DNA of 64,000 bases from Methylobacillus methanolivorans (GTDB lineage Bacteria > Pseudomonadota > Gammaproteobacteria > Burkholderiales > Methylophilaceae): contig NZ_JBIWXY010000001.1 in the NCBI RefSeq assembly GCF_044751345.1, forward strand, positions 620,001 through 684,000. The letters run 5' to 3'. Each line of letters opens with the position of its first letter. Position 1 is the stretch's first letter. The position numbers and the translations under genes are program-made. Below the pieces are notes generated by a model. It had not been told where the DNA came from. It did no database searches and worked only from the letters and a program-made list of their open reading frames with translations. This document shows, piece after piece, positions 7,686 through 16,788 of this stretch.

Positions 7686-9863
7686 TTACGTCGGTTGAAT
7701 GATGATGCCTCCTAGAGGCGGGAGTGTGACCAATAACGATTGCTGGTGATCCATCCAGGCTTGTGGCTCGGTTTGCAAGCCCTCGCCGTTGCCTTGGTTA
7801 CTGCCGCCATAACATCCGGCATCGCTATTGAAGATTTCCTGATAATGCCCAGCGTAAGGTACGCCAATCCGGTAACCGCTTCGCAATACCGGGGTGAAGT
7901 TAAGTAGCACCAGCACGATGCTGCCATCCCTGCCGCGACGCAAATAGGTGAGGATGGATTGGTCGCTGTCGTTGCAATCTATCCATTCAAAGCCGTGAGG
8001 ATCAAAGTCGAGTTCATGCAGTGCAGGCAATTGGCGATAGAGGTGGGATAAGTCCCGGTTCAAGTGTTGCACACCTTGGTGCCAGTGCAGATCTAGCAGT
8101 TGCCAATCCAGGCTGCTGTTGACGTTCCATTCTCGCCCTTGTGCCAGTTCATTGCCCATGAAATTGAGCTTTTTGCCGGACATGGTCATTTGGTAAGTCA
8201 TGAGCAGGCGCAAGTTAGCAAACTTCTGCCACGCATCGCCAGGCATTTTATCCAGCAGCGATCGCTTGCCATGTACGACTTCATCATGCGAGAACGGCAG
8301 GACAAAGTTCTCGCTATAGGCATACAGCTGGCCAAAGGTGAGTTTGTCGTGATAATAGCGACGGTGAATGGGGTCATGCGCGATATAAGCCAGGGTATCG
8401 TTCATCCAGCCCATATTCCACTTCATGGAAAATCCCAGCCCCCCAAGATAAACCGGACGTGAAATCATAGGCCAGGAGGTGGACTCCTCGGCAATGGTCA
8501 GTGCTCCTGGGAAATCCTCGTGCACCATGATGTTGAGCTGTTTGAGGAAATCAATGGCCTCCAGGTTTTCACGCCCACCATGTCGATTAGGCAGCCATTC
8601 GCCAGCCTTGCGCGAATAGTCGAGATAAAGCATGGAGGCGACTGCATCCACGCGCAGGCCGTCAATGTGGAATTCTGAGAGCCAGTAATGCGCACTCGCC
8701 AGCAAGAAATTACGCACCTCATTGCGACCATAATTGAAGATGTAGGTGCCCCAATCCTGATGTTCACCTAGCCGTGGGTCTTCATGTTCAAACAAGGCTG
8801 AGCCATCAAAACGTGCCAAGGCCCAATCGTCCTTGGGGAAGTGCCCAGGAACCCAATCCAGGATGACGCCTATCCCGGCCTGATGGCAGTGGTCGATGAA
8901 GTAACGCAGGTCATCTGGGCTACCGAAGCGATTAGTCGCGGCAAAATACCCGGTTGTTTGATAACCCCATGATTCGTTGAGAGGGTGCTCGGAAACTGGC
9001 AATAGCTCAATGTGCGTATAGCCCATTTCCTGAATATAAGGCACCAACTCATGGGCAAGTTCACGATAGCTCAGGAATCCGCCTTCATGATTGCGACGCC
9101 ATGAGCCAAGATGCACTTCATAGCAGTTGAAAGGGGCATGCAACCAATCGGCCTGTGCACGTTGCTGAAGCCACTGTGCATCCTGCCAGGTGTGTTGGCC
9201 ATTGCCAGTGATTTTTGCCGCCGTGCCTGGGCGTGCCTCAAAGCTGAAGCCATAAGGGTCGGTCTTGGTCAGCACCTGCCCGCTATGGCGATTGCGTATC
9301 TCGAATTTATAGAGGTCGCTGCTGGTAAGCCCGGGAATGAAGAGTTCCCAGACGCCACTGCTGCCATGGACGCGCATCTGGTGGATACGGCCATCCCAAT
9401 GGTTGAAGTTGCCGATGACGCTGACGCGTTCTGCACTTGGTGCCCAGACCACGAACCTCACGCCATTGACACCTTGTTGCTCACACAAGTGTGCGCCAAA
9501 GGTACGGTAAGCCTGTTTCAGGCGGCCTTCGCCGAACAGGTATAACTCATCTGGTGATAAGGCAGTCCAGAATGAATAGGGGTCATGCGTTTCCCATTGA
9601 TGTCCTTGCTCCTCCAGCTTGATACGGCAAGGCACAGGCGGTGGGGTGCTATTTTTCCATTCAAATAGCCCTGCATCATGACTAAGCTTCAGCGGTTCCC
9701 AGCCTGATGTAGTTTGTAGCCATATTTTTTCTGCAAATGGCTGGAATACGCGCAGGACATACTGATTTTGGACTTGATGCAGCCCAAGATATGCAAACGG
9801 ATCATGGTGCCGCGCATTGAGTATGTGGCTAAGCTGAGGGTCGTGCTTGGTTTTGGTCAACAT
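7686..9863 (-). CDS. glgB: 1,4-alpha-glucan branching enzyme
   Basis: GlgB cuts alpha-1,4-glucan and re-attaches the fragment through alpha-1,6 links during glycogen synthesis. The 725-residue protein has an N-terminal carbohydrate-binding domain, a CBM48 module (around 125-215), a GH13 barrel and an all-beta C-terminal domain. Catalytic residues are in the expected places: nucleophile D406 in FHIDGLRVDAVAS and acid/base E459 in TIAEESTSWP. The FSHDEVVHGKRSLL motif (about 525) is also intact. It diverges from glgC across 200 bp, and a shared promoter region is likely. No glycogen synthase or phosphorylase gene lies in the window, so the pathway is completed elsewhere. Confidence 0.97.
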   Translation of the reverse strand: MLTKTKHDPQLSHILNARHHDPFAYLGLHQVQNQYVLRVFQPFAEKIWLQTTSGWEPLKLSHDAGLFEWKNSTPPPVPCRIKLEEQGHQWETHDPYSFWTALSPDELYLFGEGRLKQAYRTFGAHLCEQQGVNGVRFVVWAPSAERVSVIGNFNHWDGRIHQMRVHGSSGVWELFIPGLTSSDLYKFEIRNRHSGQVLTKTDPYGFSFEARPGTAAKITGNGQHTWQDAQWLQQRAQADWLHAPFNCYEVHLGSWRRNHEGGFLSYRELAHELVPYIQEMGYTHIELLPVSEHPLNESWGYQTTGYFAATNRFGSPDDLRYFIDHCHQAGIGVILDWVPGHFPKDDWALARFDGSALFEHEDPRLGEHQDWGTYIFNYGRNEVRNFLLASAHYWLSEFHIDGLRVDAVASMLYLDYSRKAGEWLPNRHGGRENLEAIDFLKQLNIMVHEDFPGALTIAEESTSWPMISRPVYLGGLGFSMKWNMGWMNDTLAYIAHDPIHRRYYHDKLTFGQLYAYSENFVLPFSHDEVVHGKRSLLDKMPGDAWQKFANLRLLMTYQMTMSGKKLNFMGNELAQGREWNVNSSLDWQLLDLHWHQGVQHLNRDLSHLYRQLPALHELDFDPHGFEWIDCNDSDQSILTYLRRGRDGSIVLVLLNFTPVLRSGYRIGVPYAGHYQEIFNSDAGCYGGSNQGNGEGLQTEPQAWMDHQQSLLVTLPPLGGIIIQPT

Positions 9864-9962
9864 GGGATTCCAGTACTCTGCAGAGATGGTAAGTTTCCTA
9901 AGCGCTAGCTGGGAAGCGCTTTTCCAGTCATTTGCCTATAGCTTAGTAAGAGGCTTCGTGCC

Positions 9963-9968
9963 TATAAT
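9963..9968 (+). promoter_or_regulatory. Candidate -10 element of glgC
   Basis: TATAAT at 9963-9968 is a consensus -10 hexamer in the 200-bp gap between divergent glgB and glgC. No good -35 is visible at 16-18 bp, so an activator may be needed. It would give a leader of about 90 nt. Confidence 0.35.
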
Positions 9969-10064
9969 GGTTCTACAGAAGCTGAAATAGATCAATGCGA
10001 ATAGGCCCGGTTCGCACCCTGTTGTTACAACGTATGTCCAAACTATAAATCAGGAGGGGCAAAA

Positions 10065-11348
10065 ATGCAGCAGCATGAATTGAGTTCTTCTCGTTTTGTG
10101 AGCACTTTGACCAAGAACACGGTCGCGCTCATCCTCGCTGGCGGTAAAGGCAGTCGTCTCAGGGACCTGACTAACTGGACCGCCAAACCAGCCGTACCAT
10201 TTGGCGGCAAGTTCCGCATCATTGATTTTCCTTTGTCCAACTGCATCAATTCCGGCATTCGACGCATTGGCGTGGTGACGCAGTACAAGGCGCATACACT
10301 GATCCAGCATATCCAGCGCGGCTGGGGTTTCTTGCGTGGCGAGTTCAACGAATTTGTCGAGCTATTGCCAGCCCAGCAGCGCATCCAGGAGGAGTGGTAT
10401 AAAGGCACGGCAGATGCAGTATTCCAGAACCTGGACATCTTGCGACAGACCAGTGCGGAATTCGTCCTGATCCTTGCTGGCGATCATATTTACAAGATGG
10501 ATTACGGCCAGATGCTGGCGGCCCACGTGCGCAACAAGGCAGATATGACGGTAGCCTGCATCAATGTGCCCCTGAAGGAGGCGAGCGCCTTTGGTGTCAT
10601 GGGGGTAGATGAACATGACAGGGTCGTGGATTTCAAGGAAAAGCCTGCCAACCCTGACGGTTTGCCTGATGATCCAGAACATGCCTTAGCCAGCATGGGT
10701 ATTTATGTATTCAATGCCGCTTTCCTCTACGAGCAACTGATCCGTGATGCCGATGATCCAAAGTCATCCCATGATTTTGGTCATGACATCATTCCTTACC
10801 TGATCAAGAAATACCGTGTGTTTGCCCATCGATTCACGGATAGCTGCGTCGGTGCAGCGGATGGCAACTATTACTGGCGCGATGTTGGTACGGTAGATGC
10901 TTATTGGGAAGCAAACATGGAGCTGACCAAAGTCGTCCCTGAGCTCAATCTGTATGACCGGCAATGGCCGATCTGGACTTATCAGGAGCAATTGCCGCCT
11001 GCCAAGTTCGTTTTTGATAATGAAGAGCGCCGTGGGCAGGCGACGGACTCGCTGATTTCAGGCGGTTGCATCGTGAGTGGCGCGAGTATCAGAAACTCTG
11101 TGCTGTTTTCGGATGTCAGGGTAAATAGCTACAGCAGCATCGAGCATTCGGTGATCTTGCCCAAGGTCGATGTGGGGCGACATGTGACATTACGGCGCGT
11201 GGTGGTAGATAACGGTGCACGTATCCCCGATGGCATGGAGATCGGTATTAACCTGGAGCTGGACCGCAAGCGTTTTCACGTCACGGAGGAGGGTGTAGTG
11301 TTGGTCACGCCCGATATGTTGGGGCAAAGCCTGCACCATTTTCGTTGA
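10065..11348 (+). CDS. glgC: Glucose-1-phosphate adenylyltransferase (ADP-glucose pyrophosphorylase)
   Basis: GlgC makes ADP-glucose from glucose-1-phosphate and ATP, the committed step of bacterial glycogen synthesis. The nucleotidyltransferase motif ALILAGGKGSRLRDLT is at residues 22-37, followed by AKPAVPFGGKFRIIDF. The substrate-site region AGDHIYKMDY lies at about 139-148, and a left-handed beta-helix domain fills the C-terminal third. The length, 427 residues, is typical. SD-like AGGAGGG lies about 10 bases before ATG 10065. It is the first of four collinear genes (glgC, GH57, GH57, ROK kinase), which suggests an alpha-glucan storage and turnover operon. Confidence 0.97.
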   Translation: MQQHELSSSRFVSTLTKNTVALILAGGKGSRLRDLTNWTAKPAVPFGGKFRIIDFPLSNCINSGIRRIGVVTQYKAHTLIQHIQRGWGFLRGEFNEFVELLPAQQRIQEEWYKGTADAVFQNLDILRQTSAEFVLILAGDHIYKMDYGQMLAAHVRNKADMTVACINVPLKEASAFGVMGVDEHDRVVDFKEKPANPDGLPDDPEHALASMGIYVFNAAFLYEQLIRDADDPKSSHDFGHDIIPYLIKKYRVFAHRFTDSCVGAADGNYYWRDVGTVDAYWEANMELTKVVPELNLYDRQWPIWTYQEQLPPAKFVFDNEERRGQATDSLISGGCIVSGASIRNSVLFSDVRVNSYSSIEHSVILPKVDVGRHVTLRRVVVDNGARIPDGMEIGINLELDRKRFHVTEEGVVLVTPDMLGQSLHHFR

Positions 11349-11420
11349 CTCTTAAACCCGGCGCAGATCGGGCAGCATGATCAAGACTTTATTTACAAGT
11401 AACAACAAGTAAAGGGTGAT

Positions 11421-13163
11421 ATGACTGCATCGCTTCCAAAGCTGTACCTCAATCTGTATTGGCACATGCACCAGCCGGATTACCGCGACATTACCAGCGG
11501 TGAATATGTGCTGCCTTGGACATATCTGCACGCCATCAAGGATTACACGGATATGGCCTACCATCTGGAAAGCAATCCAGGTGCGCGGGTCAGCTTCAAC
11601 TTTGTGCCAGTGCTGCTGGATCAACTGGAAGATTACGTCGAGCAGTTTGACAGTGGCAATATCCGCGACCCATTGCTGGCGCTGCTTGCCAAGGATGACA
11701 TGAAGTCGCTGACGCAGGATGAGCGTTGCCTGATCCTGCATAGCTGCTTCAAGGGGCATCATGAAAAAATGCTCGCACCCTTCGAGCATTATCAGTGCCT
11801 CTACAATATGTACGTCAAGCTCGAGCCACATGGCAAGAGCATGTTCAATTATCTCTCAGGCCAATATATGGCTGATTTGCTGGTCTGGTATCACCTGGCA
11901 TGGACCGGCGAAAGCGTGCGGCGTAACAGTCCCGAAGTGCAGGCGCTCATGAACAAGGGGAGCCAGTTCACGCCAGAAGATAGGCAAACCTTGTTCAAGT
12001 TGATTGCCACACTGATGCGAGACCTGATTCCCCGTTACCGGGCGCTAGAGTCCGCAGGGCAGATCGAGATTTCCACGACACCGCATTACCATCCCATCCT
12101 GCCTTTGCTGCTGGATTTTCGTTCTACGCGCGATGCCATGCCCTATGCGCCATTGCCGCATTATCAGCATTACCCGCACGGCAAGCAGCGCGCACGCCTG
12201 CATATCGAAGAGGCGCAGGTTTCGCACCAGCGCCGCTTCGGCAAACCAGCCAATGGCATGTGGCCAGCGGAAGGTGCAGTGTCACACGATGCTTTGTTGC
12301 TGCTGGCTGAACACGGTGTGAGCTGGGCGGCAACAGGTGAAGGCGTATTGGCGAATAGTTTGTATAAATCATTTGATCGCAGTGAGTTGCCGCCGCGACA
12401 CGAATACCTCTACAAGCCTTATCGGGTGGGCAATGCTGAGCATCAGATTCTTTGTTTTTTCCGTGATGATCACTTGTCGGACAAGATTGGGTTCGAGTAT
12501 GCCAACCAGCATGCGGATAATGCCGTCGCCGATTTTATTGGCAGCCTGGAAGCGATCTATGCCCAGAATAATGGTGAACAATCGCCCGTGGTCAGCGTGA
12601 TTCTCGATGGTGAAAATGCTTGGGAATATTATCCCTACAACGGCTATTACTTCCTGAGCCAGCTTTATACCGCATTGAGCCAACATGAACATATCGTCAT
12701 GTTGACGCCTAGCGAGTTGGCTGAGCGCTCCCTGCATGGCAGCTTGCCACTAGGGGAGTTGCCAGCTGTGGCTGCAGGTAGTTGGGTGTATGGCAGCTTT
12801 AGCACCTGGATCGGTAGTGCTGATAAGAACCGGGGCTGGGATTTGCTTTGTGCGGCCAAGGAGGTATTTGATATCGTCATTCAGCAAGGATTGTTGACGG
12901 AGAAGGAAATACAGGCGGCAAGCAGGCAGTTAGCGATTTGTGAGGGTTCTGATTGGTTTTGGTGGCTGGGGGATTACAACTCGGCCTTGAGTGTGAGTAG
13001 TTTTGATCAATTATTCCGTCAAAATCTTGCCAATCTTTACAGCCTGCTCAAGCATCCAGCCCCTGGCAATCTAGGATTGGCCATCAGTAGCGGTGCCACA
13101 GATTCCACCGCTGCCAATGCGGGCACCATGCGCCGTGGTCAAGCTGCGGAATCCACCACTTAA
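11421..13163 (+). CDS. GH57 alpha-glucan-active glycoside hydrolase
   Basis: This is a family GH57 protein acting on alpha-glucans (amylase/amylopullulanase-like group). The N-terminal motif YLNLYWHMHQPDYRD (about 9-23) is the GH57 first conserved region. The nucleophile motif is probably WPAEGAVSHD near residue 281, and the acid region is probably SVILDGENAWEYYPYNG near 395. No signal peptide is seen, so it works in the cytosol on glycogen or maltodextrins. Length 580 residues. The last 40 residues are low complexity (Ala, Ser, Thr, Gly). It lies between glgC and the second GH57 gene with a gap of 22 bp to the latter. Exact specificity (hydrolysis, debranching or transfer) cannot be read. 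Confidence 0.85.
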   Translation: MTASLPKLYLNLYWHMHQPDYRDITSGEYVLPWTYLHAIKDYTDMAYHLESNPGARVSFNFVPVLLDQLEDYVEQFDSGNIRDPLLALLAKDDMKSLTQDERCLILHSCFKGHHEKMLAPFEHYQCLYNMYVKLEPHGKSMFNYLSGQYMADLLVWYHLAWTGESVRRNSPEVQALMNKGSQFTPEDRQTLFKLIATLMRDLIPRYRALESAGQIEISTTPHYHPILPLLLDFRSTRDAMPYAPLPHYQHYPHGKQRARLHIEEAQVSHQRRFGKPANGMWPAEGAVSHDALLLLAEHGVSWAATGEGVLANSLYKSFDRSELPPRHEYLYKPYRVGNAEHQILCFFRDDHLSDKIGFEYANQHADNAVADFIGSLEAIYAQNNGEQSPVVSVILDGENAWEYYPYNGYYFLSQLYTALSQHEHIVMLTPSELAERSLHGSLPLGELPAVAAGSWVYGSFSTWIGSADKNRGWDLLCAAKEVFDIVIQQGLLTEKEIQAASRQLAICEGSDWFWWLGDYNSALSVSSFDQLFRQNLANLYSLLKHPAPGNLGLAISSGATDSTAANAGTMRRGQAAESTT

Positions 13164-13185
13164 TCTCATCAAACAGGAGCAGGAA

Positions 13186-15207
13186 TTGGCTAGAACCATT
13201 GCATTGCTACTTGGTGTGCATGCCCACCAGCCAGTGGGTAATTTCGAGAGCGTGTTAGAAGATGCGCATGCCCGCTGTTACGGGCCGTTTATCAGGGTTT
13301 TGCATGAGTATCCGGCGTTTCATTTTGCTATCCACATCAGTGGCTGGTTGCTGGAATATATGCTGGAGCATTTCCCTGAGGATATGGCCTTATTGCGAGC
13401 AATGGTGGAGCGTGGGCAGGCCGAGCTGTTTGGCGCTGGTTTCACTGAACCAGTACTGGCCTCCATTCCCGTTCAGGATAGAGTAGGGCAGATCAATGTT
13501 CTTTCGCGCTTCCTCAAGAGCCAGCTGGGGCAAGCGCCACAGGGCGCATGGTTGACGGAGCGTGTCTGGGAGTCAAGCGTAGTGCCTGCCCTGGCAGAGG
13601 GTGGCATTGAATATGTAACGGTTGATGATTACCACTTCATGTGTGCAGGCAAAGACGCTGGTGTATTGAATGGTTTTTATACGACAGAGGAAGATGGCCG
13701 CCATATCGACCTGTTCCCTATCTCAGAGGCATTGCGTTACCGCTTGCCATTCTCACCTGCGGATGAAGTGGTGGCTTATCTTGAAAGCCTGGCAAGTGAA
13801 GATGGCCAGGCGGCTGCGGTGTACTTTGACGATATCGAGAAGTTCGGTATCTGGCCTGAGACTTATCAGTGGGTATATGAGCGTGGCTGGTTGCGCCAAT
13901 TCATAGAAGGGGTGCTGAATTCAGACGTGATCAAGCCCATGCGCTATGCCGACTACCACCAGTGTGCGCGGACAAAAGGCATTGTGTATTTGCCCACCAC
14001 CTCTTATATCGAGATGAATGAGTGGACATTGCCGGTGCCTGCTGCGCACCATTATGCGGACTTGGTTGCCCAGGAACGGGAGCACCAACGATATGAAGTG
14101 ACCAAGCCATTCGTGCGTGGCGGCATCTGGCGCAATTTCCTTATGCGCTATCCAGAGTCTAACTGGATGCATAAGCGTATGTTGGGGTTATCCAAGCGAT
14201 ATCATAGCCTGAAGCCTAGCCAACATACTGTCGAGATGCTGAAGCTGCTGTACGAAGCCCAGGCTAATGATGCCTACTGGCACGGTTTGTTTGGTGGCCT
14301 TTACCTGCCTCACTTACGTCGTGCGGTTTATCATGCCATCATCAGGCTGGAAGGCTTGCTAGACCAAGTGGATAAGCGTGCGGCAACAGAGGTCGTGGAC
14401 ATTGATATTGATGGATACGATGAGCTGTTGATGCAGAACGGGATAGTGCAAGCAGTGATTAAGCTGGATGATGCCGCTGCAATCGTTGAGCTTGATAGCT
14501 ACACATTACATCATAATTTTGGTGATACGCTGACGCGGCAGGCAGAGCATTACCATCGCAAGATTCACGCTGCGCCAGAACATCACCAGCAAGGTGAGGG
14601 GATTGCCAACCCTCATGAGCAAATGGGTTCCAAGCATGAAATCCTGCCTGGCGATCTTGAGATCGATGTCTATCGCAAGGCCTTGTTCCATGATAGCTGG
14701 CTGGATCAAGGCGCTAATATTCCGCTGCGATATCAACGCGAAAATGCAGCAGCCATTCGCTTTGTCGGACATTTGCCTGATGGCTCTGCTCCCATTTTGT
14801 ACAAGCAATACAAGCTTGAACAAGAGACATTGCAAGTCCGCTATCACCTACAAGAGGGTATGCAGGTTTCAGGCAGGCTGCGTGTTGAGATCAATCTTGC
14901 CATGCCTAGTTGCGATGGCCCTGCCGGGCGCTTCCGCCAGGGGCAGGAAATTCTGGGTGGCTTTGGGCAAGCTTTGAGTCAAGACGACTGGCAGGAGTTA
15001 TTTCTGGATGACGATGTATTGGGTGGTACCTTGCACCTGCAAAGTAGCGCTCCGGCGAATTATTTCAGCTATCCACATTTTTCCGTTTCTCAATCTGAAG
15101 CCGGGTTTGAAAAAATCATGCAAGCCGTGACCATCGTGTTGGAATGGCAGCATGAGCAGTTAGTTAATGGTATAAATGTGGAATTAAAATTTATTAAAAA
15201 CAATTAA
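13186..15207 (+). CDS. GH57 4-alpha-glucanotransferase / alpha-amylase
   Basis: This enzyme matches the GH57 group of Thermococcus litoralis 4-alpha-glucanotransferase. Visible regions are LLGVHAHQPVGNF, then GAWLTERVWESSVVPAL with the nucleophile Glu at about residue 125, and YFDDIEKFGIWPETYQWVYE with the catalytic Asp at about 215. They lie almost where the archaeal enzyme has E123 and D214. The C-terminal half is the beta-sandwich DUF1925/DUF1926 region. I chose TTG 13186 because AGGAG precedes it at 6 bases and it gives no overlap. The alternative ATG at 13093 would overlap the previous gene by 71 bp and add 31 unconserved-looking residues. Known family role: disproportionation or trimming of maltodextrins. 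Confidence 0.86.
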   Translation: MARTIALLLGVHAHQPVGNFESVLEDAHARCYGPFIRVLHEYPAFHFAIHISGWLLEYMLEHFPEDMALLRAMVERGQAELFGAGFTEPVLASIPVQDRVGQINVLSRFLKSQLGQAPQGAWLTERVWESSVVPALAEGGIEYVTVDDYHFMCAGKDAGVLNGFYTTEEDGRHIDLFPISEALRYRLPFSPADEVVAYLESLASEDGQAAAVYFDDIEKFGIWPETYQWVYERGWLRQFIEGVLNSDVIKPMRYADYHQCARTKGIVYLPTTSYIEMNEWTLPVPAAHHYADLVAQEREHQRYEVTKPFVRGGIWRNFLMRYPESNWMHKRMLGLSKRYHSLKPSQHTVEMLKLLYEAQANDAYWHGLFGGLYLPHLRRAVYHAIIRLEGLLDQVDKRAATEVVDIDIDGYDELLMQNGIVQAVIKLDDAAAIVELDSYTLHHNFGDTLTRQAEHYHRKIHAAPEHHQQGEGIANPHEQMGSKHEILPGDLEIDVYRKALFHDSWLDQGANIPLRYQRENAAAIRFVGHLPDGSAPILYKQYKLEQETLQVRYHLQEGMQVSGRLRVEINLAMPSCDGPAGRFRQGQEILGGFGQALSQDDWQELFLDDDVLGGTLHLQSSAPANYFSYPHFSVSQSEAGFEKIMQAVTIVLEWQHEQLVNGINVELKFIKNN

Positions 15208-15253
15208 TTGTTGTTTGTTATTAATTTAATAGTTTATATATAACTAAGGCTTT

Positions 15254-16174
15254 ATGGCAAAGTTAACCCTAGGCGTAGATATTGGTGGCACCAATCTCAG
15301 GGTGGGTGTGGTGCAAGATAAAAAAGTCATTCATGAACAGCGGTTTCCTGCTGACTTTTCATCCATTTGCAAGCAGCATGCCCCGGCGATTGCGTTGCAG
15401 GAAATTCTCAGGATCAGCCTATCGGCATTACAGCAGGCAATGAAACAGTATCCTGACGTGAATGGCATCGGCATGGGTTTTCCCGGCTTTATTGACCCTG
15501 TGGCTGGGCATGTCGTGCAATCTCCCAATTTGCCCGGCTTGCGCCATGTTGATATTGCAGGAGAGCTCTCGCGATTGATCGGCTTGCCGGTTGCTATGGA
15601 GAATGATGCCCTGGTAGCGGCGTTTGGGGAGTTCCTGCTATTACCACAGGCTCCGCGCAGTATGGTCTATATTGGCCTGGGGACAGGGGTTGGTGGCGGG
15701 TTTATTCATGCCGCAAAACCTTATCCTGGCGATCATGGTATTGCCATGGAAGTCGGTCACTTGATTACTGAGCCCAAGGGGCGCCTCTGTGGTTGCGGTA
15801 ATCATGGGTGCCTGGAGCAATATGCTGCAGCTCCTGGTGTTTCCCAGAGCTATCACCAGGCGACAGGAGAAAGCCTTTCTGCACAGGATATTGCAGAGCG
15901 GGCAGCACAGGGGGGTAGCGCGGCACTTGATGCCTATGCGCTTGCAGGTCGGCATCTGGGTTTGGCTATTGCCCACCTGGCAAAAATACTGGACCCAGAG
16001 GTAGTGCTGATCGGGGGCGGGATGAGCCAGGCATGGTCATATTTCTCGCCAGCATTGTTCCGGCAGTTGCATGAGGACTCCATTCCCGTACTGCGGGACA
16101 AGATTGATGTCCGGGTATCCAATAGCAGTGATCAGGCGGGCATTATTGGAGCGGCGCATTTAGTCAATCACTGA
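15254..16174 (+). CDS. ROK-family glucokinase-like sugar kinase
   Basis: This is a sugar kinase of the ROK family, most likely phosphorylating glucose released by the neighbouring alpha-glucan enzymes. The phosphate-binding motif LTLGVDIGGTNLRVGVV is at residues 4-20, and the sugar-site motif MENDALVAAFGE near 115. IGLGTGVGGGFI lies at about 142, and the ROK zinc motif CGCGNHGCLEQYAA around residue 180 is intact, with the metal-binding His in AMEVGHLI before it. 306 residues is a normal length. The start ATG 15254 has only weak SD-like sequence (CTAAGG). Glucokinase is favoured by context; N-acetylhexosamine kinase is possible. Confidence 0.85.
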   Translation: MAKLTLGVDIGGTNLRVGVVQDKKVIHEQRFPADFSSICKQHAPAIALQEILRISLSALQQAMKQYPDVNGIGMGFPGFIDPVAGHVVQSPNLPGLRHVDIAGELSRLIGLPVAMENDALVAAFGEFLLLPQAPRSMVYIGLGTGVGGGFIHAAKPYPGDHGIAMEVGHLITEPKGRLCGCGNHGCLEQYAAAPGVSQSYHQATGESLSAQDIAERAAQGGSAALDAYALAGRHLGLAIAHLAKILDPEVVLIGGGMSQAWSYFSPALFRQLHEDSIPVLRDKIDVRVSNSSDQAGIIGAAHLVNH

Positions 16175-16193
16175 TCGCAACATACCTTCGTCC

Positions 16194-16215
16194 AAGATAG
16201 CGTTCGCTCTATCTT
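16194..16215 (+). terminator. Weak stem-loop after the glg operon
   Basis: AAGATAG (16194-16200) pairs with CTATCTT (16209-16215) around an 8-nt loop 20 bases after the kinase stop. There is no U-run, so intrinsic termination is doubtful. Confidence 0.3.
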
Positions 16216-16234
16216 ACAAATAGAAACTACCTTA

Positions 16235-16253
16235 GAATAATAATAATTCGCAT
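16235..16253 (+). promoter_or_regulatory. Candidate Fur box before the FecI-type sigma gene
   Basis: The 19 bases here begin GAATAATAATAATTCG and end CAT. They resemble Fur boxes built from AT-rich GATAAT-like hexamers, and end 19 bp before the sigma-factor start. FecI-type sigma genes are commonly repressed by Fur-Fe2+. Binding is inferred from the match and position only. Confidence 0.6.
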
Positions 16254-16272
16254 TTTTTAACTATCCCCATCT

Positions 16273-16785
16273 ATGAAAAATCCGCAGGCCTTGAGTCTGT
16301 GCGCCATCAGCCAGCTCTATACAGAGCATCATCGCTGGTTAGTGCAGTGGCTGTATCGCCATCTTGGCTGCCCGCATCATGCGGCTGACTTGGCTCAAGA
16401 TACCTTCACCCGCCTCTTGACCGCGCGTGAACGGCTCTATATTGATGAAGCCAAGGCCTTGTTGACCGTAGTAGCCAAGGGGTTGGTGATTGATTATTTC
16501 CGCAAATCAGCACTGGAGCAGGCATTTCAAGAGGCCTTGAGTCAATTGCCAGAGGCCGTTGTGCCATCGCCAGAAGCCCAGGCCCTGGCGATGGAAGCTG
16601 TGGTGGCGGTCGATAGCATGCTGGCTCAGTTGCCTAGCAAGGTGCGCCAGGCTTTTTTGCTCTCTCGTATTGATGGCCTGAGCTATGGCGAAATTGCAGA
16701 GCAGCTAGATGTTTCTGTCAGCTCAGTGCAGCAATACATGATACGGGCATATGGTGCTTGTTATGCCGCTGCTTTCCCCACCTGA
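16273..16785 (+). CDS. FecI-like extracytoplasmic-function sigma factor
   Basis: This small ECF sigma factor (170 residues) belongs to the iron-starvation FecI/FpvI/PvdS-like group. Region 2 is clear (LYTEHHRWLVQWLYRHLGCPHHAADLAQDTFTRLL, about 14-50). Region 4 is an HTH at about 110-160, with LPSKVRQAFLLSRIDGLSYG and SVSSVQQYMIRAYGACY. It is followed three bases later by its FecR regulator, and then by a TonB receptor whose N-terminal signalling domain fits this pathway. Inference: the sigma factor transcribes the receptor gene when the substrate is bound outside. Confidence 0.93.
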   Translation: MKNPQALSLCAISQLYTEHHRWLVQWLYRHLGCPHHAADLAQDTFTRLLTARERLYIDEAKALLTVVAKGLVIDYFRKSALEQAFQEALSQLPEAVVPSPEAQALAMEAVVAVDSMLAQLPSKVRQAFLLSRIDGLSYGEIAEQLDVSVSSVQQYMIRAYGACYAAAFPT

Positions 16786-16788
16786 TTG

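Noticed and set aside
8100..8462. 120-codon plus-strand frame inside glgB
   Set aside because: Antisense to intact glgB motifs; no independent start signal.
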